Shown here piece by piece: positions 38,740 to 47,141 of a stretch of 64,000 nt of DNA. A program made the translations under genes and the position numbers. Each line of letters opens with the position of its first letter. The stretch's first letter is position 1. The notes beneath the pieces were generated by a model, which saw only the letters and a list, made by a program, of their open reading frames with translations, did no database searches and was not told where the DNA came from. The stretch is from Psychrobacter sp. GP33 (GTDB lineage Bacteria > Pseudomonadota > Gammaproteobacteria > Pseudomonadales > Moraxellaceae), in the NCBI RefSeq assembly GCF_014119005.1, contig NZ_JACGYX010000003.1, forward strand, positions 1 to 64,000, given 5' to 3'.

Positions 38740-38862
38740 GCAAGTTACATTTGTCATAGGTAGTTAACTGCCTATGACGATGAATATCAAATTTTAGAAA
38801 TAAATAAGTCTATAAAAGAATTTATTCAATCAAATAGAAACCAAAAATAAATAAGGATAATT

Positions 38863-40353
38863 ATGTCAACCGAGACTAAAAATACCCAGCCAAATGCTTA
38901 TACGGATTTCCATCTGCAGTATATTGCAGGTTCTTGGCAGGAAGGTGCAGATGATAGCGTCAATACCGATACCAATCCCTTTAACGGCGATACATTGGTA
39001 ACAATTCAGCAAGCCACCAAACAGCAGCTTGATGAAGCGTATCAAGCGGCAAATGCAGCTCAGAAAAAATGGGCGCAGCAAACTCCGAATGAACGTGCTG
39101 CTATACTTTATAAAGTGGTCAGTATTTTTGATGAGCGGCAAGATGAGATTATTGATTGGCTCATTAAAGAGTCAGGTAGTACGCGCATTAAGGCGATGGT
39201 CGAGTTTAGTAGTGCACGGGCGATTACCCTTGAAGCCGCAAGTTTCCCTAATCGGGTGCATGGTGAGATTCGCCCGTCTAATACGCTGGGTAAAGAGAAC
39301 TTCATTTATCGCGAACCAATGGGCGTGATTGCGGTGATTAGTCCATGGAACTTTCCGCTACATCTTACCCAGCGTTCTATTGCCCCAGCGTTGGCACTTG
39401 GTAATGCTGTAGTGCTAAAACCGGCTAGCGATACGCCTGTTACCGGTGGTTTATTATTAGCAAAAATATTTGAAGAAGCTGGTTTGCCAAAAGGGCTATT
39501 AAACGTCGTTGTCGGTAGCGGTAGCGAAATTGGCGATGCCATTGTCACGCACGATATTCCAAGTTTGGTATCGTTTACTGGCTCAACGTCAGTTGGTAAG
39601 CATATTGGTGAATTAGCGAATGGTGGCGATTATCTCAAACAAGTGGCGTTAGAGTTAGGTGGTAACAGTCCATTCGTAGTATTAAAAGATGCCGATATTG
39701 AACAAGCGGTCAAAGCGGCAGTTTTTGGAAAATTCCTTCATCAAGGTCAGATTTGTATTGCCATTAACCGTATTATTGTCGAAGATGAGATTTATGATGA
39801 TTTCGTAGAGCGTTTCTTAGCTCACGTTAAAACCTTAAACGTCGGTGACCCGAGTAAAGCAGATACTGCGGTCGGTCCGATTATCAATGAAAAACAAGTC
39901 AAGTCGCTCAAAGAGAAAATTGCTAAGACGCAGCAAGAAGGCGCAAAAATGATTTTGAGTGGTGAGATTAAAGGTCAAGTCGTGCCACCGCATATCTTTA
40001 CTGAAGTCACACGCGACATGGACTTATCCTGTAATGAGGTATTTGGACCATTGGTTGGTATTATCCGCGCCAAAGATGAAGATGATGCGCTATCGATTGC
40101 CAATGACTCTATGTATGGGCTATCAAGTGCTGTATTTACTCAAGATATGGAAAAAGGTCTGCGTTTCGCCCGCGGTATCAAAGCTGGCATGACACATATT
40201 AATGATATTTCGGTCAATGATGAAAGTAATGTGCCATTTGGTGGAGAGAAAAACTCAGGAATCGGACGTTTTAATGGCGAATGGATACTTGAAGAATTTA
40301 CCACGCTGCATTGGATTTCGGTTCAGCATACGCCACGCGACTATCCATTCTAA
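38863..40353 (+). CDS. NAD(P)-dependent aldehyde dehydrogenase
   Basis: 496 residues. Oxidises aldehydes to acids. ALDH signatures: [20 protein letters not shown] near 158, [13 protein letters not shown] near 235, [19 protein letters not shown] with the catalytic Glu near 265, and [14 protein letters not shown] with the catalytic Cys near 299; [19 protein letters not shown] and [15 protein letters not shown] follow. Closest in style to benzaldehyde/vanillin-type dehydrogenases. AAGGATAATT precedes the ATG. Its promoter region carries the NemR-type operator, so reductive (YqhD, CurA) and oxidative aldehyde removal appear co-regulated. Confidence 0.92.
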   Translation: MSTETKNTQPNAYTDFHLQYIAGSWQEGADDSVNTDTNPFNGDTLVTIQQATKQQLDEAYQAANAAQKKWAQQTPNERAAILYKVVSIFDERQDEIIDWLIKESGSTRIKAMVEFSSARAITLEAASFPNRVHGEIRPSNTLGKENFIYREPMGVIAVISPWNFPLHLTQRSIAPALALGNAVVLKPASDTPVTGGLLLAKIFEEAGLPKGLLNVVVGSGSEIGDAIVTHDIPSLVSFTGSTSVGKHIGELANGGDYLKQVALELGGNSPFVVLKDADIEQAVKAAVFGKFLHQGQICIAINRIIVEDEIYDDFVERFLAHVKTLNVGDPSKADTAVGPIINEKQVKSLKEKIAKTQQEGAKMILSGEIKGQVVPPHIFTEVTRDMDLSCNEVFGPLVGIIRAKDEDDALSIANDSMYGLSSAVFTQDMEKGLRFARGIKAGMTHINDISVNDESNVPFGGEKNSGIGRFNGEWILEEFTTLHWISVQHTPRDYPF

Positions 40354-40404
40354 ATATTTCATTCTAAACAATCTGCTTTAAATATTTTGGATAGAGACTA
40401 TTAT

Positions 40405-40438
40405 CAAAAAAAGACTGCCAGTGGGCAGTCTTTTTTTA
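40405..40438. terminator. Strong bidirectional terminator
   Basis: AAAAAAAGACTGCC-AGTG-GGCAGTCTTTTTTT, between the convergent aldehyde dehydrogenase and the small hypothetical gene. Confidence 0.92.
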
Positions 40439-40458
40439 TGAAAAGTTTGAGAATATAA

Positions 40459-40689
40459 TTATTTAAGATGAAAGCCTAATAATCCCTGTATCTCTTCGAT
40501 AGACACATGCCTGACAAGCGCTTGTTCTTCTACTGACAAGCGATTGGTATGTTCTTTTATCATGGTATGAATACTGCGAGCGACCTCAGATGTTGAGGCA
40601 TAATACATTTGTGGTTCTTCTTGGGTAAGTTTCGTCAAAAACCTATTGATAAGTTTACGCTTTTGAGCGGAAGCGTGTTCTTCAGTCAT
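40459..40689 (-). CDS. Small hypothetical protein (76 residues)
   Basis: Charged, helical, soluble protein; no family recognised. Contains KRKLINRFLTKLTQEEP and a C-terminal VSIEEIQGLLGFHLK. A very good ribosome site (AGGAG 7 bases before the ATG) and a shared terminator downstream support it as a real gene. Divergent from the CRY-DASH gene, whose start is 183 bases away, so a functional link is possible but unproven. Confidence 0.75.
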   Translation of the reverse strand: MTEEHASAQKRKLINRFLTKLTQEEPQMYYASTSEVARSIHTMIKEHTNRLSVEEQALVRHVSIEEIQGLLGFHLK

Positions 40690-40872
40690 GACATTCTCCT
40701 AAGTTTTAAAGCAAGTAAGTTACTGCCAATAAAAGGTAAAGTGTTGTGCAATATCGACAATTATTATCTGAGAAAAGAGTAACAGCTCATATGTGGTATA
40801 TCTTATTTTAAACCATTATAGTCGATACTCAGCAGTTAATTGAGCACATCGCGCTATTTTGGAGTTGCTAAT

Positions 40873-42285
40873 ATGTTACACCTGCCAGAAGAAAGTTTGA
40901 CGGATAACCATACCCCTAAAAAGATCGTCTTAGTATTATTCCATAATGATTTCCGTGTCAATGACAATGCTACATTAGAGCACGCGGCAACGTTAGCTAG
41001 CAGTAATCAAGGTCGCTTACTGCTACTTTATGCCTCATCTTTAACTAATACGGATAAGCAAAAGACTTGGAGTAAAGCTTACCACTTTGATGAAATGGGC
41101 TTTGCTCGTCAGCAGTTTTTAGCTGAGAGCTTAGCTGATTTAGATGAGTCGCTGCACCATCTTGGCAATAAGTTGCTTTATTTACCAACAGACAGTTTAT
41201 CGACAGATAATTCACTATCAAAAATAGACACATTTACACAGCTATGCCATCTTATTGAGCAACAATCTGTCACCGATATTTGTGTCAGCCGCACAGCAGA
41301 CTATGCCCAAAATCAAGCTTATGCTGCTTTGCAAGTTAGATTCCCGCAGATAAGTTGGCACAGTCAGCCAACCACTACCTTATTTACTGCGATGCCCACT
41401 AAAGATTTACCCAAAAGTTTTACTCAATTTCGTAAACAGGTTGAATCAAATTATGATTTATTAAATGGAGATAACGACCTTACTGTTACACCAATGCCAA
41501 AATTTCTACCGCCATTGCCTGATGATATGATAAGTAACAGTGTATTTTTTTATCAAGCGCAAACGTTTGATAAGCACGCACAGCAGGAGGCACGTTTTAA
41601 AGGTGGTGAAACAAGTGCAAGCGCTCATTTGACTGACTATTTTAACTCTGAAGCACCAAGTAATTATAAGACGACGAGAAATGCCCTTGATGATTGGACA
41701 CATTCTACTAAGTTTTCAGCGTGGCTAGCGAATGGAAGCTTGTCAGTTAAAGTGCTGCTTAATCGCTTAAGACAATATGAGCGCGACGTTATTGCTAATG
41801 AATCCACCTATTGGATATGGTTTGAGCTGCTATGGCGCGAATATTTTTATTGGTATGCAATGAATCATCAACAAAAGATATTTTTATTTCAAGGGATCAG
41901 TAGTCAAAAGCCAATGACACGTTCAGATAAAAAGCTTGCTCAACAGCGTCTGCAGCAATGGCAAACAGGTACAACGCCATATCCTATCGTCAACGCTTGT
42001 ATGCATCAGCTTAAAAGTACAGGGTATATGTCCAATCGTGGTAGACAAATTGTCGCCAGCTGTTTTATCCATGAATTGGGTTTAGACTGGCGTTATGGAG
42101 CAAGTTATTTTGAGCAGCATCTTATTGATTATGATGTCGCCAGTAATTGGGGTAATTGGCAGTATTTAGCAGGAGTGGGGGCTGATCCAAGAGGGTGTAG
42201 ACAGTTTAATCTGGTGAAACAAACCGAACAACATGACCCCAATGGTATTTTTATTGATAAATGGCAGGGTAAAGGGATAAGTTGA
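40873..42285 (+). CDS. cryD: Cryptochrome DASH (photolyase family)
   Basis: 470 residues from the ATG at 40873 (GGAG 9 bases upstream); an in-frame TTG at 40840 is unlikely. N-terminal photolyase domain VLVLFHNDFRVNDNATLEHA; FAD-binding C-terminal part with WIWFELLWREYFYWYAMNH (near 325), PIVNACMHQLKSTGYMSNRG and the DASH-typical WGNWQYLAGVGADPRGCRQF then NLVKQTEQHDPNGIF. CRY-DASH proteins repair cyclobutane dimers in single-stranded DNA using blue light with FAD and MTHF. First gene of a probable operon with DUF3429 (53 bases away). Confidence 0.93.
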   Translation: MLHLPEESLTDNHTPKKIVLVLFHNDFRVNDNATLEHAATLASSNQGRLLLLYASSLTNTDKQKTWSKAYHFDEMGFARQQFLAESLADLDESLHHLGNKLLYLPTDSLSTDNSLSKIDTFTQLCHLIEQQSVTDICVSRTADYAQNQAYAALQVRFPQISWHSQPTTTLFTAMPTKDLPKSFTQFRKQVESNYDLLNGDNDLTVTPMPKFLPPLPDDMISNSVFFYQAQTFDKHAQQEARFKGGETSASAHLTDYFNSEAPSNYKTTRNALDDWTHSTKFSAWLANGSLSVKVLLNRLRQYERDVIANESTYWIWFELLWREYFYWYAMNHQQKIFLFQGISSQKPMTRSDKKLAQQRLQQWQTGTTPYPIVNACMHQLKSTGYMSNRGRQIVASCFIHELGLDWRYGASYFEQHLIDYDVASNWGNWQYLAGVGADPRGCRQFNLVKQTEQHDPNGIFIDKWQGKGIS

Positions 42286-42338
42286 AATCGATATCGAACT
42301 CTAAATTAAAACTTTAAACACGAGATAAATTTACGACT

Positions 42339-42776
42339 ATGAAAAAACCAAGTCCTTACTTAACCTTTGCAGGCGCTATTCCATTCGTCGTCTGCGCTAT
42401 TTTCATTATTATCGGTATTGATGCTATACCTGTTTTAGGAAATACCGCTCATATTTTGTCTATATATGGTTTGGTCATTGCCTCATTTATGGCGGGTGCG
42501 CATTGGGGCAACCATCTTAATTTAGCGGATGACGATACATGGGCGATTAAGCTGCCTATATTTAGTAATATCATCGCACTTGCTTTATGGCTTGGCTTTT
42601 TAAGCTTATCAAATGTTGGCTTTATGTGGTTACTAGTCATTGGCTTTATCGCCATGTTAATGATTGATTATGGTCTTCATCAAGCCCATATCATTAGCAA
42701 TAATTATTTTAAAGTTAGGAAGTATGTCACTTTGATAGTGGTTGTCTCACTTATTGTTATCGCCATACAATTGTAA
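42339..42776 (+). CDS. DUF3429 family membrane protein
   Basis: 145 residues with five hydrophobic segments (about 9-27, 36-55, 69-87, 89-108, 120-143). Begins with YLTFAGAIPFVVCAI and contains the DUF3429 pattern YGLVIASFMAGAHWGNHL. Function unknown; in many proteobacteria members lie near photolyase or related light/stress genes. Its position after CRY-DASH fits that pattern. Weak ribosome site. Confidence 0.82.
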   Translation: MKKPSPYLTFAGAIPFVVCAIFIIIGIDAIPVLGNTAHILSIYGLVIASFMAGAHWGNHLNLADDDTWAIKLPIFSNIIALALWLGFLSLSNVGFMWLLVIGFIAMLMIDYGLHQAHIISNNYFKVRKYVTLIVVVSLIVIAIQL

Positions 42777-42831
42777 ATAATGTTTTATGTGCATCATTGA
42801 CTTTTACAAGTACCTTAAAAAATGAAATGAA

Positions 42832-42860
42832 TTGAATATTTTATAAGGTTCATTTAAAAT
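42832..42860 (+). promoter_or_regulatory. nnrS promoter (sigma-70 type)
   Basis: -35 TTGAAT (42832-42837) and -10 TAAAAT (42855-42860) with an ideal 17-base spacer; start near 42867, leaving a leader of about 42 bases before the nnrS ATG. Confidence 0.7.
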
Positions 42861-42867
42861 GAATATT
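42845..42867. promoter_or_regulatory. NsrR operator on the nnrS promoter
   Basis: Halves AAGGTTCATTT and AAATGAATATT around one base. The known NsrR site is an inverted repeat of AANATGCATTT with a 1-base spacer; these halves match 8/10 and 9/10 defined positions. The core TTCATTT-A-AAATGAA is a perfect palindrome and covers the -10 box, as expected for repression. nsrR itself lies downstream in the same operon. Confidence 0.8.
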
Positions 42868-42908
42868 TAGGAAAAGTCTTCCAACTTTATAATAATAAGA
42901 AGAAAATA

Positions 42909-44162
42909 ATGCAATCTATCAGTCTACCGAGCAAACCGCCAAGCGCGCCACATCCTATCCTTAACTTGAGCTTTCGGATATTTTTTAGTGCTGGTGCACT
43001 GTTTGCGATCATCACAATGTCATTGTGGGCATTTATCTTTACTGGAAAGACCAATATAGATGCGCAAACTTTGAATCCTCTGTACTGGCATGGGCACGAG
43101 ATGATTTATGGTTATGCGTTAGCCATTGTGGCAGGATTTTTATTAACAGCGGTGAAGACGTGGACTGGCGTCATGATGCCGTATGGTTATAAATTGTTAG
43201 GTATCTTTGTCTGTTGGCTGCTGGCACGTTTAGGCTGGATAGCTTTTGGCTTAGGAATTGATGTTGGTATTGAGCAAAGTGCTTGGTTATATATAGCTGC
43301 AGTATTTGATTTATTGTTTATCGGCTCAATGGCATTTGTGATTTTTCGCGCTGTACTACAAGTAAAGCAGTATAAGCAGATGGGCATATTGGCAAAGCTT
43401 GCGTTATTAACGCTCGGTAATGGACTGTGTTATTGGGGCATAATGAGTGCCAATATGAATATGACAAAGATTGGTGTTTATTTGGGTTTCTATCTTATCA
43501 TTGGCTTGGTATTGACCATTGGTCGTCGCGTGGTGCCGTTCTTTATTGAGCGTGGTTTGAGTATTCCTAATGCGGCAGGCGTGGCAGAAACGGTGACTGT
43601 ACGTAATAGTAAAGTACAAGATATCGCAAGTTTACTATTTTTCTTTGTTTTTTTTATCATTGATTTATTTTACCCTAACAAGTATTTGCTAACTATAACG
43701 GCGCTAGGCGTGGCAGTGGTCAATATCGTGCGCTTAATGGGTTGGTATCATCGCGGTATTTGGCAAAAGCCCTTATTATGGTCGCTATTCATCGCGTTTT
43801 TGGGCATGTGTTTAAGCTTTTTGTTGTACGCACTACAACCCTGGTTAGGCTATAACCATAGCATTGCAGTACATGGGCTAGCAATTGCAGGCGTTGGAAT
43901 GATGACCATAGCTATGATGTCGCGCGTGTCGCTTGGTCATACTGGACGTAGTATTCATACGCCACCCAAAACGCTTAATGCGATATTTGGATTAATGGTA
44001 TTAGTATTTATCAGTCGCGTATTATTGCCGTTGGTTGATATGAATCATTATTCATTATGGATTATGATTGCTCAAGGTGCTTGGATTGCCTGCTTCGTAT
44101 TGTTTTGCAGCAGCTATCTACGTATTTTAGCAAGTCCACGTCCTGATGGTTTATTTGGTTAA
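42909..44162 (+). CDS. nnrS: NnrS family heme-copper membrane protein
   Basis: 417 residues with about 12 membrane segments. NnrS proteins are induced by nitric oxide and protect against NO stress; the biochemical role is unsettled. Conserved: LNLSFRIFFSAGALFAI near 18-34, PLYWHGHEMIYGYALAIVAG (His ligands, near 57-76), IGRRVVPFFIERG near 200, the His pair around SIAVHGLAIAGVGMMTIAMM and RVSLGHTGR. The promoter carries an NsrR operator, and nsrR follows after 37 bases. No NO reductase or nitrite reductase gene is seen in the window. Confidence 0.93.
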   Translation: MQSISLPSKPPSAPHPILNLSFRIFFSAGALFAIITMSLWAFIFTGKTNIDAQTLNPLYWHGHEMIYGYALAIVAGFLLTAVKTWTGVMMPYGYKLLGIFVCWLLARLGWIAFGLGIDVGIEQSAWLYIAAVFDLLFIGSMAFVIFRAVLQVKQYKQMGILAKLALLTLGNGLCYWGIMSANMNMTKIGVYLGFYLIIGLVLTIGRRVVPFFIERGLSIPNAAGVAETVTVRNSKVQDIASLLFFFVFFIIDLFYPNKYLLTITALGVAVVNIVRLMGWYHRGIWQKPLLWSLFIAFLGMCLSFLLYALQPWLGYNHSIAVHGLAIAGVGMMTIAMMSRVSLGHTGRSIHTPPKTLNAIFGLMVLVFISRVLLPLVDMNHYSLWIMIAQGAWIACFVLFCSSYLRILASPRPDGLFG

Positions 44163-44199
44163 TCGTTATTAAAAAGTATAAAAACAAGAGAGGTTTTAG

Positions 44200-44751
44200 A
44201 TGAGATTAACCAATTACAGTGATTATGCGCTGCGCTCATTAATATATTTGGCGACCAAGCCCGACCCGTATCTATTAGCGAATATTAGCGATATTGCTAA
44301 TAGCTATAACATCTCTAAAAGTCATCTGACCAAAATTATTCACCAATTGGGACAGCTTGGCTATATTGATAGTGTGCGTGGTAAAAATGGTGGTATTCGC
44401 TTGGCTTGCGCTCCAAAAGACATTAATTTGGGGGTATTAATTAAAAAGATTGAGCCGGATTTTGCATTGGTGGAATGCTTTGCCACATCATTACCTAGTA
44501 TTGCTGCTAATAATAAGCAGTATAATGAACAAAGTATGGAACAGGTTATTGGAAAAAATGAGAAGTCTATTATTTTAGTTAATGAAAATAAGAGTGTTGA
44601 TCGAGAGTCATTAGGCTGTGTTATCAGCCCGGCATGCCAATTAAAAGGGGTGTTTTTTGAAGCATTAACAGCGTTTATGGCTGTGCTTGAACGTTATACA
44701 TTGGCAGATATTATTACTAATAAGGATGAGCTGTCAGCGTTATTATTATAA
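44200..44751 (+). CDS. nsrR: Rrf2-family NO-sensing repressor NsrR with insertion in the cluster loop
   Basis: 183 residues, longer than the usual 140-150. MRLTNYSDYALRSLIYLA and a winged helix (about 1-75, RGKNGGIRLA) are typical of NsrR. NsrR binds an Fe-S cluster that NO destroys. E. coli NsrR has Cys91, Cys96 and Cys102 close together; here they are Cys93 (in LVECF), Cys140 and Cys146 (in LGCVISPACQLKG), so a hydrophilic insert of about 42 residues separates the first from the other two. The reading frame is clean and the C-terminus (FMAVLERYTLADI) is normal. AGAGAGG before the ATG. Cotranscribed with nnrS, probably autoregulated. Confidence 0.92.
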   Translation: MRLTNYSDYALRSLIYLATKPDPYLLANISDIANSYNISKSHLTKIIHQLGQLGYIDSVRGKNGGIRLACAPKDINLGVLIKKIEPDFALVECFATSLPSIAANNKQYNEQSMEQVIGKNEKSIILVNENKSVDRESLGCVISPACQLKGVFFEALTAFMAVLERYTLADIITNKDELSALLL

Positions 44752-44780
44752 AAGCATGTAGTCAGACATTTATTATTCAT

Positions 44781-44828
44781 CGTAAAAAAGCGCCAAGACT
44801 ATTTAATCAGTCTTGGCGCTTTTTTACG
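44781..44828. terminator. Strong bidirectional terminator
   Basis: CGTAAAAAAGCGCCAAGACT / AGTCTTGGCGCTTTTTTACG, a 20-bp perfect stem with an 8-base loop, between convergent nsrR and carbonic anhydrase genes. Confidence 0.95.
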
Positions 44829-44895
44829 GACTATACAATCAACATAACACTAATAATTGCCACTAATTATGAGTATTTATCAGTTATGAATAATA

Positions 44896-45738
44896 TTAAT
44901 GGCTAAGCTGTTGTACAGTACGGCTTCCTTGTGGCTGAACTGGACGGTTATTGCCGTCATATAAGTCAGACAATACAGTAAACTGTGTGCTGGCAAGTGT
45001 CAGTGGCTGTTTACTGACGAACCATTGCACCTGTTCTGAACAAGGTGGCGTGGTCAGCGAACCTGCATAATGGTAAAAAGTAGCGGCAGTAGGGGCGAGG
45101 GCTGACAAATTCATAGCCGTAATCACTTCATCGTCATTTTGCGTGGTACGTAATGTCCCTTCAATTAATGGACGCAATACTTCACTGGTATTGCCAATGT
45201 TGAGCATCACGCCAATGACAGCAAGGTTGCCTTGACTATTCGCATGAACAAAATGAATCTCGCCCGGATAATTTTTTTCACCAAACTGATGTTCACTTGG
45301 CGTATGATAGTGAAATTGCTTTAGCATATAGGTATCATTATTTAAACGTATGCTATTGTCTTCAGTCGTTGGCGTATACACAACCGTATGACCATTGTCA
45401 TGAATACGAATATTACTTGACTGGCGATAATTGACCACTGGAGCAATAGCGGTACCGGTAGTTACGCGGCTGATATTAATAGGTGATTGCGCCTGACCAA
45501 TTTTACAAATGCTCGCACCTTCTACATCGCCCCAAGACTCAGGACCCGTATCCCCGCTATACGACCATTTTGGATGATGGACATCTTTGCCAGTCGTATT
45601 TTTGCTGGTTGAATTTTCAACAATACTCTTACTATTTGGCGTAGCAGTTTGGTTGATATTTTGAGTAGTAGAAGTGCAAGCGACAATGCTCATAGCACTG
45701 ACGGCGATTATTGCAGCCGTTAAATAGTTGCGATTCAT
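44896..45738 (-). CDS. Alpha-class carbonic anhydrase, lipoprotein
   Basis: 280 residues. Signal peptide with lipobox IVAC (Cys21), so it is anchored in an outer- or inner-membrane leaflet facing the periplasm. After a disordered Thr/Asn/Ser stretch, the alpha-CA domain starts at HHPKWSYSGDTGPESWGD (about 54). Zn ligands are the two His of QFHYHTPSEH (near 141-143) and the His of EIHFVHANSQG (near 160). SPINI and TTPPCSEQVQWFV are also conserved. Converts CO2 and water to bicarbonate. AAGGA precedes the ATG. Confidence 0.93.
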   Translation of the reverse strand: MNRNYLTAAIIAVSAMSIVACTSTTQNINQTATPNSKSIVENSTSKNTTGKDVHHPKWSYSGDTGPESWGDVEGASICKIGQAQSPINISRVTTGTAIAPVVNYRQSSNIRIHDNGHTVVYTPTTEDNSIRLNNDTYMLKQFHYHTPSEHQFGEKNYPGEIHFVHANSQGNLAVIGVMLNIGNTSEVLRPLIEGTLRTTQNDDEVITAMNLSALAPTAATFYHYAGSLTTPPCSEQVQWFVSKQPLTLASTQFTVLSDLYDGNNRPVQPQGSRTVQQLSH

Positions 45739-46073
45739 TTAATTATCCTTAATATTTTTTAAATTATACAAATATAAACAGTAAATCTAATCAATAATAG
45801 TTACTTCACAGTATGATTAGTGTTTTTAATTATTTAAAAACAAAAATAATTTTTAAGCGTGTTTTGTAACAGAATAATACCAATAAAGCAAACACTTGTT
45901 TAAATTTTAATTTAAGAAAGTAAGTGGATTTTATGTATTAAAACTATTGAAAATTAATAACTACATACTAAGGTTTTGATACTGTCATTAATATCTTACT
46001 CAATGTTGATTATTGTTTAACAAATCTGCATAATAATGGCACTTTATATTTTCCAGTTTTTTAAGGTTAAATC
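45739..46073. other. Divergent intergenic region, nothing recognised
   Basis: 335 very AT-rich bases between the divergent carbonic anhydrase and ankyrin lipoprotein genes; must contain both promoters, but I see no operator or gene. Confidence 0.4.
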
Positions 46074-46865
46074 ATGAATTTATTTTACAAAATGAGCACT
46101 TCAGCGGTGCTAGCAGCGATGTTATTAACTGGTTGTAACAGTTTAAGTACGGATAATAAGTCTGTTAAAGACACAGCAGTTCAAGTAATTCAAGTAGCAC
46201 CAACACCGCAAACCGGTTTTCGCTTTAGCGCGGCTGAGAACTTTGATATTGCCAATAAAGACAGGTTGTCTTATCGCAATTTTTACTCGAAACCATCAGA
46301 GGGTGTAGATGCCAAATGGTTTGATGCCGTAAAACGTGGCGACTTGCCAACGGTTAAATATATGGTGGCAAATGGGCAAAATTTAGAAGCCAAGGATACA
46401 GGTAATCTTGACCAAACGGCGCTAGGTTGGGCTGCATTTATCGGCTATGAAGATATGGCGGATTATTTAATCAGCAAAGGTGCAAGCATTTATGCGACTG
46501 ATAAAGGCGATGTCTATAACGTTATGAAGTCGGCTACTTTAGGTGGAAATACTAATATCGTCAGAAAAGTTCATCAATTATTGAATGCCAAAGCGCCTGT
46601 AAATTTAAATGATCAGACGCAAGAAAGTGATGGCGAAACCTTAATTATGGTAGCGGCAAGTAATAACCGTATTGAAACGGTTAAATATCTATTGGCGCAA
46701 GGGGCAAATCCAAATCTAGTGGCAACGACCAAAGATAAAAAAATGGGCTCGTATAATCAAGGCGCTTACTCTTATGCCTGTACGCGTGATTTAGTGGATA
46801 TGCAAAAACTATTGGCTGCTAATGGTGCTATTAATCACCGCACGGGTAAAGCCAGCTGTGAATAA
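46074..46865 (+). CDS. Ankyrin-repeat lipoprotein
   Basis: 263 residues. Lipobox LLTGC with Cys21. Residues from about 78 on form ankyrin repeats: KWFDAVKRGDLPTVKYMVAN, TALGWAAFIGYEDMADYLIS, MKSATLGGNTNIVRKVHQLL, ETLIMVAASNNRIETVKYLL, ending with YSYACTRDLVDMQKLLAANG. Such proteins bind partner proteins, here in the periplasm; bacterial examples include catalase-protecting AnkB, but no specific role can be assigned. AAGG precedes the ATG. Monocistronic, closed by the hairpin at 46939. Confidence 0.85.
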   Translation: MNLFYKMSTSAVLAAMLLTGCNSLSTDNKSVKDTAVQVIQVAPTPQTGFRFSAAENFDIANKDRLSYRNFYSKPSEGVDAKWFDAVKRGDLPTVKYMVANGQNLEAKDTGNLDQTALGWAAFIGYEDMADYLISKGASIYATDKGDVYNVMKSATLGGNTNIVRKVHQLLNAKAPVNLNDQTQESDGETLIMVAASNNRIETVKYLLAQGANPNLVATTKDKKMGSYNQGAYSYACTRDLVDMQKLLAANGAINHRTGKASCE

Positions 46866-46938
46866 GTATTATGTTGTGTCTTAACTAGCGCATGATTAAT
46901 TAAAGTATGGTTAGTTAAGGCATAAGATGACGTATTCT

Positions 46939-46973
46939 AAAAAGGCTGCTATTAATATTAGCAGCCTTTTTTA
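46939..46973 (+). terminator. Terminator of the ankyrin lipoprotein gene
   Basis: AAAAAGGCTGCT-ATTAATATT-AGCAGCCTTTTTT hairpin with T run. Confidence 0.88.
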
Positions 46974-47141
46974 TGCTTTTGAAACTTGTAACCACACTTC
47001 AAATTCTATCAAATCGTTTCAATGTGATACCATAATATATGTATTATGCCAAATTCTAGATGATTATAAGTGTAGGTATATTGATGCCTACTATCTCTCA
47101 CTCACGCTTAAACAATCGCGTCCAACATAGTCAGTATTCTT

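Noticed and set aside
46927-47130. 67-codon plus-strand frame after the ankyrin lipoprotein gene
   Set aside because: It runs straight through the strong terminator at 46939-46973 and has no recognisable domain.
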